In this document: in pieces, positions 15,901-22,282 of the stretch
Numbering within the stretch: position 1 is the stretch's first letter
How the letters are laid out: each line of letters starts with the position of its first letter
Assembly: GCA_964611645.1 (NCBI GenBank)
Contig: CAZTAO010000054.1
Coordinates: forward strand, 1 to 31,540
Reading direction: 5' to 3'
Length of the DNA: 31,540 bases
Source of the DNA: CAZTAO01 sp964611645
Lineage (GTDB): Bacteria > Armatimonadota > UBA5829
Program-made: the position numbers and the translations under genes
The notes under the pieces: model-generated
The model's database searches: none
Seen by the model: the letters and a program-made list of their open reading frames with translations, nothing else
What the model was told of the DNA's origin: nothing

Positions 15901-16012
15901 TGCCCTTAAGCCCAGTGTGGCCGGCAAACTGCTGGCTGAACGGATGTATTGCCGCGACAACGAGATGATGAACTCCGGCTGGAAGCTGATGGGGTATATC
16001 AGAGGACAGTAG
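9908..16012 (+). CDS. large secreted subtilase (S8, Kp43-like) with Ig-like and triple C-terminal repeats
   Basis: The 2034-residue protein has an N-terminal export signal (about 1-36), a propeptide region, and an S8 serine protease domain with the triad Asp284 (ADSGLD), His328 (SGHGTHVTG) and Ser558 (GTSMSTP). A beta-barrel domain follows that begins at NDLDLTV (about 690) and resumes at NNDRVNNVEGI (about 870); a second beta module is inserted between. After 920 come cadherin/SwmB-like Ig repeats: one unit at 920-1040, two at about 1040-1275 (VTWRVTFSE..) and three at 1275-1590 (NFTVVFSEVVTGF..). The last 440 residues hold three copies of a unit of about 147 residues. It is probably exported to degrade proteins, with repeats for adhesion or substrate binding. 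GTG at 9908 has AAGGAG seven bases upstream. The gene stands alone, with a hairpin after its stop. Confidence 0.9.
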   Translation: MSVIVRRAVQSAASWFSVVTLISVLVVSPHIAVSSQASSRPASDVVGTPRIKLRSGDLFFKGGTISSSATINAELSSAATSPSGKDYVLVQFAGPVTEADRAALVECGAQIHEYLPDFAFLVGIGHGSLNRLSRIEGVLGIAPYLPQYRVEPTLLAEKIGSSLSSRRSVLGAGPWLVNAPADALDLTIVGFSGESLAQLVAAIEDIGGSVIGASDNKNRLKVRALVPTNRGVDVANLPAVSWIEATPEWTLSNNVAAGNSVMDVADVRNSHGLYGSGQIAAVADSGLDQGSVVPANLHNDFENGAGASRVLAILDIAGDGDVSDTSGHGTHVTGSVLGNGSRSGSTPSTHTYPDTCFAGMAPEAQLVFQAVMTNSSGAFELPVDLNTMFDQARGYDAWVHSNSWGSRAAGGYNSYSQDIDENVWNNKDFCILVAAANNGIDADRDGLIDPYSMGAPSTAKNCITVGASENYRPTGAGYDSDWGVIWPAKYHAEPIFSDHLSDNANGMAAFSSRGPCMDGRLKPDVIAPGTNIVSVRSSVGGVGWGEYNSYYSYMGGTSMSTPLVAGAAILVRDFFARGNYPGITSPSAALIKATLMNGATDMSPGQYASVLEVPTRPNIAEGWGRVDLEDSLFDTASRKHMFVDNKAGLSTGGEMVYDIEVQSSAVPLSAHLVWSDYPGSLAYGGGLVNDLDLTVTRPDSSIVYPNNASQRGPSRYMSYRDGYDVALLDLNAGKGYAVKFTPSSYPFYLDAALVSQYYTSTDGPDPFTINVYDDNGPGGLPGTLLRATNANSVVVGIIAWPISTVTIPSGSFYIECRGVGARPDLTTTEAAPVTTGNDFYYDGSSWSAFSNDATQDIGIDAIGHTQDYTTNNDRVNNVEGIDIPSPVAGTYRIKVKAYNVPNGPQPYAVVVSGGIGSNPVVTAVTSSLANGIYRIGQVVPIRVLFSENVIYTPGNGMARLMLETGTTDRLIAYSSGSGSSVLIFNYTVQAEDTTPALDYVSSTALTLNGTASIKDAEGNNAVLTLPVPGQPNSLSANKSIEIDGVLPTVESVNRYVPAVEITRLSSVTWRVTFSEPVDASTVSASDFQLTDLSSSLTGESITSTSPTTGGSLTIDVTVDAGTGDGTLRLDVPAAATITDIAGNDYNSNYIVGQTYTFDRTSPTVVSVDRLTPDDKSTNAASVIWRVTFSESINASTVSASDFRLVDVYRTITGEAIVSTSPIVRTTTTIDVTVNTGAGDGTLRLDVIAAATIADLRGNDYNSNFVSGQTYEIDKTVPTVTLNQASAQDDPTKTSPINFTVVFSEVVTGFAGGDVTLTGRAGPTTAIVSGKGDNKTFNVAVSGMTADGGVIARIGAGVAKDAAGNLNTAATSTDNSVTYDSTPPSVTINHPFSQQDPTNQSTVNFVVIFSERVSGFEATDVVVDGTAGGSRTVSVIGSGATYNVAVRGMTSSGTVIARIPAGVAYDAANNDNLASTSTDNVVTFDNLKPRVTITQASGQADPTDLSPVNFTVEFSEPVTGFTWGDVLLSGTACPTGVTVTGGPTTYNIAITGMAHTGTVVADVPSGVARDTAGNGNSASAGGDNVVSMQLALENLSISPSGGTLGTSPTTFSAVYRDTSGYADIKRAYLLINDSLDQSRASLLYYDRSANRVYLKNDANTSWGTGYAPGTGITLENSQCFFHVKDTTTSGSGNDLTVNWRIALKDPFAAKALNSYMYMQNAAGTTRGWDLMGIYYGIKPVAVGINPGDEVLPVDSETALTSLYRDPNGYTDIRKCYLLLCENFSQADAVFLYYDRLANKVYLKDDANTSWGTGYPPGADITLSNSQCEVYLKNVTAVGSGNDLTVTWSFKLKPSMTDRNLYSWMYVTDAAALSDGWKKVGTHFTPAAPICVSVTPASGDVTTGVPAVFTTEYSDENGNSDISQCYLQISPSSSQANAIYVLYDAKQDKVFLRNDANSSWGVGQAPGVSATLENSQCVVYVKDVAVTPSGAGSLMIDWSIALKPSVAGKLLAERMYCRDNEMMNSGWKLMGYIRGQ
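14680..16009 (+). repeat. three tandem copies of an unnamed 147-residue protein module
   Basis: Copies start near 14680, 15121 and 15561. Each has, in order, a Tyr/Glu-Arg/Ser-Asp start, DI..CYL or a close variant, a YD...VYLKNDANTSWG core, an APG stretch, NSQC, then GSGNDLTV.W and a final GW..MG. The three diverge in DNA, so the duplication is not recent. I do not know a name for this module. Confidence 0.65.
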
Positions 16013-16031
16013 CTTGTCTTGACTGAGAAAT

Positions 16032-16056
16032 GGGGCCGGGGGAAGTCTCCGGCCCC
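16032..16056 (+). terminator. GC-rich hairpin after the subtilase gene
   Basis: GGGGCCGG (16032-16039) pairs with CCGGCCCC (16049-16056), 20 bases after the subtilase stop. Only TT follows, so it is either a weak intrinsic terminator or a 3' stability hairpin. Confidence 0.5.
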
Positions 16057-16240
16057 TTGAATCCTGGTCGCCTCATCGCCAACTCCGACCTCAGCCCCCC
16101 CATATCCCTGGCAGCCGCTTGAGTGGGCCCGCTATACCAACTCGCATCTTGCCAATCGCGTCGCCGTCGTGATGGGAATTGCGCCCCGACCGGGTCATTG
16201 AGTATCATGCAATCACCCATTTGGCAAGGAGTGGTTCGAG

Positions 16241-19200
16241 ATGAGAAGAGCGCTGATCGGAGTCGTGTTGTTCGCGCTGTTGTCGGCAGGCTGTGCGGTT
16301 AGCAAGGCTGCTCAGAAGCCGGCGGAGCAGTCAGGGGCGTCGTGGTGGAAGCAGAAGAAGATCATCTTCATGTGGGGCCAGTGGATGATGTCCCGGGCAG
16401 ACAAGAGCCGGGACACTTACGACACCACAGTGCCCAGAGAGGTGTTCCGGAACATAGGTCAAGCCGGCATTACTCTGTATGCCGATTGCGACCTTCGGCG
16501 GCACGATGGCGCCTCCGACTATGCCCGCACCCACGCCCGCTATGCCCACGAGTTCGGCGTGAAGTACTTCAATACCATGTTCGTCTACTATATGCCGGAG
16601 ATACCGGGTGGACGGAATTGGGTGCAGGAGACCGGCGCGGACCACCACTTCAAGTGCCCGCTGGATGAGTCCGTCTACGACAAATGGCTGCTGGCTCCTA
16701 ACCTGCCTCTGGCGAAAGAGTGCTTGCTCGACGGAATCCACGTCGACTGGGAGTTCTACGGAGGCCAGGGTGAGGCCGGCATCTGCTACTGCGATGACTG
16801 CTTCTCAAGGTTCCTGACCGCCAAAGCCATCAAAGAGCCAATGCCGGAGAAAGCCAAGCGCCATCCGTATCTGAAAGAGCACAATCTCACCGCGGATTAC
16901 GAGCGGAGCTACCATAAGCGGCGGGTGGAGATGTTCACCCGGATTCGGCAGAAGCTCCAGGCGGCAAACCCCGACATTCTTTTCTCATCCTATGGCACGG
17001 TCTTCTCAGACTTCACCCGCGCCATGAACACACCCCGGAATCCCTTCATATTCCTTGACGCGCGCGATTACGAATCTGACGACCGCAAGCCCTGGTGGGA
17101 GTCGTACGGCTCTCGGTTAAGGAAAGAGGGTTATCTCTACATCCCCGGTGGCTGGACTAATGCCCTTTTCGGCGCGCAGCCCTCCCAGGTCAACGCGGCC
17201 CGCTGGATATACGAAGCATCGATCAACGAGGATGGCTGCTGGCTGTGGTTCGAGCGCGAGCTTGACGATGAGATCCTACGAGGGTATGCCAGCGCGAGCC
17301 GCGACATCAAGGCAGTTCAAGGCAGAGTGGGGAAGTATCTGTTCGATGGCAAACGCGACCCCAACTTCGTTACAGCCGTCGAGTGGAGCGGTCGCCCGGA
17401 GACAGAGCAGGCGATACTTCCCTATACTTACCACCTTGGTCAGGAACATCTCGCGCACATCAACAACAGGGATTCCGACTGGCCCCTGCGGGTGCGTCTG
17501 CGCTTCCCCCGACTGGCTGGGAATGGCAAGTGGACGGTGCGCGACGCCATGACCGATCTCTACTTCTCGCGCGATGCAAAGTCAGCGGTGTGGACCACGG
17601 AGCAGCTTCGCGCGGGGGTGGTTGTATCGATGGAACCGCGCAGCGACATGTTCCTGCTGCTTTCGCCTGTCGGATCGAAGCCCCAGGTGGCTGATTCTCG
17701 GCTGGTGCTGTCCAACGAGTTCGATGCCCTGCCGACTCACGCGGAAGCCTCGGCCCACTCGGGCTCCATCAAGGCGATGATCGATCTCTACACAATGAAG
17801 AACAGTATCTGGGGCGAGAGGCTGGACGCCCTTCTGCCGTCCACGGAGAAAGTGTTCGATCTCCCGAAGACCGGCTGGCTCTTCAAAATGGATAAAGAGG
17901 ATGTGGGCGCGGGGGCTGGCTGGTACGTGCCGCAATCCTCCCTCGATGGTTGGGTTGCCATCACGACCGATGACTTCTGGGGCGACAAGGGAGGTGTCGG
18001 CGCGGGCTGGTACCGCAGTGATGTTGAGATTCCCACGCTGCCGAAAGACAAGCGCATCTACCTGCACTTCGGGGCGGTGGATGAGCACCTGGTGTTGTGG
18101 ATAGACGGCAAGTACGCCGGAGACTATGACCGCACCCCCGGAGACGGGTGGGACAAGCCGTTCGCAGTTGATGTGACCGGTAAGCTCACGGCAGGTAAGC
18201 ATCATCTGGCGCTCCGGGCATACAACGCTTCGGCGGCGGGTGGAGTCTGGAAGCCGATCAGTGTGCTGGCAGGCCCTTCCGTGCCTGGAGCGACGGATAC
18301 TCTTGCACAAACGAACAGCCGTCCATCCGGTCAACTGGTCTATACGGCAAGCGAGCCGATGGGGTTCATCGGAGCGGAAGGCGGGCTGACTATCGGCAGT
18401 GTAATCCGATCGGTGGACGTTGGGTTTGGCATCGGTCCCAGGCTCCGGCAGCTTCGGGGGCACCTGTGGTCGCCTCAATACTCACCGGACGGCAGTCGGA
18501 TTGCCTTCGTTCACGATGCCGGCGGGCGCGGCCAGATATATGTGATGAACGAAGACGGTACCGGCGCAATCAACCTGAGCAACAATGCCTTCTGCGACAG
18601 GTCACCAGTGTGGTCCCCGGATGGAACAAGGATCGCATTCATCTCTGACCGGAGCGGTGACTGGGATATCTATACGATGAACTCAGATGGCAGCGGCCAG
18701 AAGAGGCTTGCAGGCAATCCCGGCCTGGATCGGGCGCCGGCGTGGTCGCCAGACGGCAAGCGCGTCGCATGGGAGAGCCACACGTCCGGCATGCCGACTG
18801 TCTGGGTCTGCGACGCCGACGGGGGTAACAGCCGTCCTCTCATTTCGCCCAGTCGCCCTTTCAAGATCGAGCAGGCGCAGACCGGGAAGGACAACGTCTT
18901 CAGCTTCGCTTCGGTCGCCTGGCCTTACCAGGACAATACGTTCTACCTGACGGACCCGAAGTGGTCGCCGGACGGCAAGCGGATCGCAGCCCGGTGCCTC
19001 AACGCTTACTCCAGCAGTTCACTGGCTGTTGTGGATGCTGACGGTTCCCGGATGCTGCAGGCTATCCCGTATATGGAGGGCATGGCCAACGTAACCTGGT
19101 CTCCGGACGGCAGTCAGCTCGCGGGTACGATGCGGACGGCCCCGCAGGAAACGGAGCGGTCGGGAGTGTTCGTGGTCAAGGCCGACGGATCGAAGGAGTA

Positions 19201-19486
19201 CCGTTGGCTGATGGACGTTACCCCTCTGGGGCCACGAATTGGAGGAGGCCAGAGACACGGCCTGCTTAGCTACTACTCCAACGGCAGCGCGCAACCCAGG
19301 CGGGTGGTGAAGAGTTTCTACTCTGTTGCGTGGTCGCCGGATGGCAGAACGCTGGCTTTCTCGTCGGACATAGCTCCCAGCGGCGCGTTCTACGTCTACA
19401 CAATAAGCCCCGAGGGAGGACAGCCAGCGCGTATCGAACTAACCAAAAGCGCCTGGCCAAACCAGATAATGTGGAGACCAAGGTGA
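16241..19486 (+). CDS. lipoprotein: putative glycosidase, GH2-type jelly roll and TolB-like propeller
   Basis: The 1081-residue protein starts with a lipoprotein signal (lipobox LSAGC, Cys18). Residues about 30-480 resemble the TIM-barrel part of uncharacterised glycoside hydrolases, with DGIHVDWE (Asp169, Glu171) as a likely active-site strand, then CYCDDCF. Residues about 545-685 (GWYRSDVEIP, IYLHFGAVDEHLVLWIDGKY, HHLALRAYNASAAGGVWKP) are a GH2-like sugar-binding jelly roll. From about 740 to the end run PD40 blades with repeated WSPDG. The protein probably sits in the outer membrane or on the surface and handles a glycan. AAGGAG lies nine bases before the ATG. Substrate is unknown. A paralogue at 22283 has the last two domains in the reverse order. 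Confidence 0.85.
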   Translation: MRRALIGVVLFALLSAGCAVSKAAQKPAEQSGASWWKQKKIIFMWGQWMMSRADKSRDTYDTTVPREVFRNIGQAGITLYADCDLRRHDGASDYARTHARYAHEFGVKYFNTMFVYYMPEIPGGRNWVQETGADHHFKCPLDESVYDKWLLAPNLPLAKECLLDGIHVDWEFYGGQGEAGICYCDDCFSRFLTAKAIKEPMPEKAKRHPYLKEHNLTADYERSYHKRRVEMFTRIRQKLQAANPDILFSSYGTVFSDFTRAMNTPRNPFIFLDARDYESDDRKPWWESYGSRLRKEGYLYIPGGWTNALFGAQPSQVNAARWIYEASINEDGCWLWFERELDDEILRGYASASRDIKAVQGRVGKYLFDGKRDPNFVTAVEWSGRPETEQAILPYTYHLGQEHLAHINNRDSDWPLRVRLRFPRLAGNGKWTVRDAMTDLYFSRDAKSAVWTTEQLRAGVVVSMEPRSDMFLLLSPVGSKPQVADSRLVLSNEFDALPTHAEASAHSGSIKAMIDLYTMKNSIWGERLDALLPSTEKVFDLPKTGWLFKMDKEDVGAGAGWYVPQSSLDGWVAITTDDFWGDKGGVGAGWYRSDVEIPTLPKDKRIYLHFGAVDEHLVLWIDGKYAGDYDRTPGDGWDKPFAVDVTGKLTAGKHHLALRAYNASAAGGVWKPISVLAGPSVPGATDTLAQTNSRPSGQLVYTASEPMGFIGAEGGLTIGSVIRSVDVGFGIGPRLRQLRGHLWSPQYSPDGSRIAFVHDAGGRGQIYVMNEDGTGAINLSNNAFCDRSPVWSPDGTRIAFISDRSGDWDIYTMNSDGSGQKRLAGNPGLDRAPAWSPDGKRVAWESHTSGMPTVWVCDADGGNSRPLISPSRPFKIEQAQTGKDNVFSFASVAWPYQDNTFYLTDPKWSPDGKRIAARCLNAYSSSSLAVVDADGSRMLQAIPYMEGMANVTWSPDGSQLAGTMRTAPQETERSGVFVVKADGSKEYRWLMDVTPLGPRIGGGQRHGLLSYYSNGSAQPRRVVKSFYSVAWSPDGRTLAFSSDIAPSGAFYVYTISPEGGQPARIELTKSAWPNQIMWRPR

Positions 19487-19536
19487 GGCAGGTCAAGTTG
19501 ACTTCGGGGCATTTTGTTCTCGCGAGCAGTCCGCTA

Positions 19537-19577
19537 GCCCTGAGTAGCCGTGAGGAACGAGCGGCGTATCGAAGGGC
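19537..19577 (+). repeat. REP-like palindromic element, copy 1
   Basis: The 41-bp element begins GCCCTGAGTAGCCG and ends CGGCGTATCGAAGGGC, an imperfect hairpin whose outer arms (GCCCT/AGGGC type) and inner arms (GCCG/CGGC) pair. It lies in reverse orientation to the copy 16 bp downstream, forming a BIME-like pair between two genes. No REP-associated transposase is in the window. Confidence 0.65.
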
Positions 19578-19592
19578 GGTGTGGACAGAGTT

Positions 19593-19629
19593 GCCCTTCG
19601 ATACACTCGCCGGCGCTCGCACTCAGGGC
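19593..19629 (-). repeat. REP-like palindromic element, copy 2
   Basis: The 37-bp element begins GCCCTTCGATAC and ends CTCAGGGC, the reverse orientation of copy 1 with a different centre. It lies just before the ribosome-binding site of the next gene. Confidence 0.65.
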
Positions 19630-19652
19630 AAGCGGTACGAAAGGATCTTCAC

Positions 19653-20360
19653 TTGAAAGCAATAGCAGGATTGGTCCTGGCGATATTGCTCTGCACAGGA
19701 AACCCGGCATCTGCGGAATCTTCATGGCTCGAAACCTTCGACAAGTTCGACAAGTACCCAGCCTCGCCGTTGCCTGCGCCGTGGGAAGGCAATGCCAACG
19801 CCACGGCGTACAGCAGCATAGGTTACGGCGGCACGGCGGCGTTCCAGTGGCCGACTCAGGGCTGGGATTGGGGGTATGCCTGCAGGCCGATTGTTGAGCC
19901 TCCGCGTGTCGGAGACAGCATGGTTGCGCGGGTATATTTCCCTAAGGAATTGGGTTGGCGGCAGGTCCGGTTCGGGCTGACTATGGGCAAGAACCCCAGC
20001 GAGTCCGGCGGATTCGCCGATGGCGCCAAGGCCGACATCTACATCACGACAACCACAAGGATCGATCCCGATGGGAACTTCTCATACTGGTCCTTCACCA
20101 CCACGGATTCCGCCGGCAAGTCACTTGGCGCTGCGGATAACGGCGCGCCGATCGAGGCATGGTACGACGTCCGCCTGACCCTGGCCGAGAACCACAAGGT
20201 GATCGCGCAGTTCAAGAACGTCAAAATGAACAACTGGGTTCCCATTGGCGTGCTCCGTACCGCCGAGGACTTTCAGCCCAGATATGTGTCTATCTCCTCA
20301 TCCCGAGGTGGGACAATGGATGACGTGGGCTACGTCCGCGCCGACGGCTCCAATTGGTGA
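19653..20360 (+). CDS. secreted protein with lectin/glucanase-like beta-sandwich
   Basis: The 235-residue protein begins with an export signal (KAIAGLVLAILLCTGNPASA, cut about residue 21). The rest is a beta-rich domain: WLETFDKFDKYPASPLPAPWEGN at the N-terminus, WYDVRLTLAENHKVIAQFKNVKMNNW in the middle and MDDVGYVRADG at the end. This is like LamG or DUF1080-type sandwiches often found beside glycosidases and likely to bind a sugar. TTG at 19653 is chosen because AAAGGA lies six to eight bases upstream and the signal peptide starts here; a longer frame from 19581 would include a REP element. Ligand unknown. Confidence 0.75.
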   Translation: MKAIAGLVLAILLCTGNPASAESSWLETFDKFDKYPASPLPAPWEGNANATAYSSIGYGGTAAFQWPTQGWDWGYACRPIVEPPRVGDSMVARVYFPKELGWRQVRFGLTMGKNPSESGGFADGAKADIYITTTTRIDPDGNFSYWSFTTTDSAGKSLGAADNGAPIEAWYDVRLTLAENHKVIAQFKNVKMNNWVPIGVLRTAEDFQPRYVSISSSRGGTMDDVGYVRADGSNW

Positions 20361-20517
20361 GGCGCCGGGAGATGAACACGAGGATGCTTTCGGGCGGTTG
20401 GGGATGCTGTGTCGCTGAAAGCCTGGCATTACCACGAAGACGAGTGCCCACGACCATCGGCGGCACAGGGCAAGACCGTGTCCCTCGCAGAATTGTACGC
20501 AAACAGGAGAACTGATA

Positions 20518-22212
20518 ATGAGCGATACTAACAACCGGATGAGGAGTCGGCGTTTTATTCTCAACCAGGACTGCAACGACACAGTGCATTCAGCCCCACC
20601 CGGCAGGGCGCAAGAGTGGATACGGGAATGGTTCCAGCGCGCCTTTGATGCGGGGACCGATGTTCTAATAGCTGATGTCGCATTGCCGGATGTGGTTGAG
20701 ACCAAAGATACTCCCACCGGCGAGTCTATTGGGGCCAGATACGGTGATGACCCCAAGGATATGGAAGTATCCGCGGGTGGATCGCCCGTCGCGCGAAACC
20801 TTTGGAACCGCACCAATCGGGAGCTGTTTGCTCAAAACACCGATGTGCTCCACCTGGCCTGCGAGGAGGGGAGAAAGGCCGGCGCGCTTGTGCTTGGCGG
20901 GATGAGAATGAGTGACGCCCACCACGGAGCAGTCTGGCAGCCAACTTCCGATAGCCCGCTATTTGCCCAGTTCGTTATGGACCACCCCGAGTGGGCCAAC
21001 ACGTGGGACGGGGACGAGGTCATGCTTGATCTCTGCGGAAGGCTCGATGCCACGCTGAACTATGCCGTCCCGGAGGTTCAGGCGCATCGGCTGCAGATAC
21101 TGCGCGAGATGGTGACCAACTACGATATCGATGGTCTTGAGCTGGACTGGATGCGCTGGTGCAGACACTTCCCGGCGGGAACTCAACGCGACCATCTGGA
21201 CGATCTTACGCATTTCGTTCGGCAAGTCCGGTCGATGCTGGACGAGGTTGCACTGAGTAAGGGTGTGGAGAGAATGATCCTGGGGCACCGGGTGCCGGTG
21301 ACATTGGAGGAGTCTCTCAACATAGGCTGCGATGTCGCCACGTGGGCCGCAGACGGCCTGGCCGACTTCCTCGCCCCGATGGACTTCCTATTCAATGACC
21401 TTAATATGCGCACCGACGAGTTCGCCGAGGCTGTCGAGGGCACTGGCTGCCTGGTCTATCCCGGCTTTGGCACCACCAAGTACAGCTTCGGACGTCCCTA
21501 CGCCGAAGACTCGACGCCCGTGCCTCCCGAACGCTCGAACGCGGAAGGGATGAAGTCCCTGGACCAGTTCCGAGCGACCGCCGCCAACTGGTTCGCCTGG
21601 GGCGCTGACGGCGGATCGTGTTTCAATATGTATCAGTGGTTGCCGGAAGCCCACGAGTTCTTCACCGAGGCGATCGCGATCATGTCAGATGGCAGCCGCG
21701 CGCTGGCGGGGCCAAGGCACTATGTGTACCTGCCCGTTTGGAAGGGCGCTTCGCTGCCGGAGCACCACGGGAATCGCGGGCCAACAGGCAGGCACAACGC
21801 GCAGACGCTGGTCTTCAGCCCGGAGACTGCGGGTACGCGTCAGACCTTCTGCTTCAGAATGGCGGATGGTCGAGATGGAGAGAGACTGAGCGGCGTCCTG
21901 CGGTTCCGCATCTACAATGCGACCACGGGAGATGAGTTTGCGGTGGATGTCAATGGGGTGCCGGTCCACAGCTCCAAACTGAGGATAGCGCATCTGCCCG
22001 ACGGCGAGCCGTTCGAGAAGCCTCGAGGACCGATCCGCCTGCCGGGGAAATCGTTCACGTGGCCGCCCCACCTGCGAGTTGAGATAGCGCTGGAGGATTG
22101 CCCGGCGTTCAAGGGCGACAACGAACTGGGACTCAGGCTCAAGAAGCTGGGAGGGCGAAGCTCTGCTGAGCCAAACCCCGTTATGGAAGCTTTGGAAGTG
22201 CGAGCTTGGTGA
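20518..22212 (+). CDS. GHL10-like putative glycosyl hydrolase, no export signal
   Basis: The 564-residue protein has a TIM-barrel-like N-terminal part to about 390 with DIDGLELDWMRW (Asp210) and GCLVYPGFGTTKY, as in family-10-like glycosyl hydrolase-like (GHL10/DUF187-type) proteins. Residues about 430-564 form a beta-rich tail (LRFRIYNATTGDEFAVDVNGVPV, RVEIALEDCPAFKGDNELGLRLK) like a carbohydrate-binding sandwich. No signal peptide is visible, so it may act in the cytosol on imported sugar, unlike its secreted neighbours. AGGAGA lies seven bases before the ATG. The reaction is not shown; residues beyond Asp210 cannot be assigned as acid or base. Confidence 0.8.
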   Translation: MSDTNNRMRSRRFILNQDCNDTVHSAPPGRAQEWIREWFQRAFDAGTDVLIADVALPDVVETKDTPTGESIGARYGDDPKDMEVSAGGSPVARNLWNRTNRELFAQNTDVLHLACEEGRKAGALVLGGMRMSDAHHGAVWQPTSDSPLFAQFVMDHPEWANTWDGDEVMLDLCGRLDATLNYAVPEVQAHRLQILREMVTNYDIDGLELDWMRWCRHFPAGTQRDHLDDLTHFVRQVRSMLDEVALSKGVERMILGHRVPVTLEESLNIGCDVATWAADGLADFLAPMDFLFNDLNMRTDEFAEAVEGTGCLVYPGFGTTKYSFGRPYAEDSTPVPPERSNAEGMKSLDQFRATAANWFAWGADGGSCFNMYQWLPEAHEFFTEAIAIMSDGSRALAGPRHYVYLPVWKGASLPEHHGNRGPTGRHNAQTLVFSPETAGTRQTFCFRMADGRDGERLSGVLRFRIYNATTGDEFAVDVNGVPVHSSKLRIAHLPDGEPFEKPRGPIRLPGKSFTWPPHLRVEIALEDCPAFKGDNELGLRLKKLGGRSSAEPNPVMEALEVRAW

Positions 22213-22282
22213 GTTCCTGGGGGCGGCTGACGATGGACAGCGCGCCAATCCCTGATACGAATACACTGCCGGGAGATGAGTT

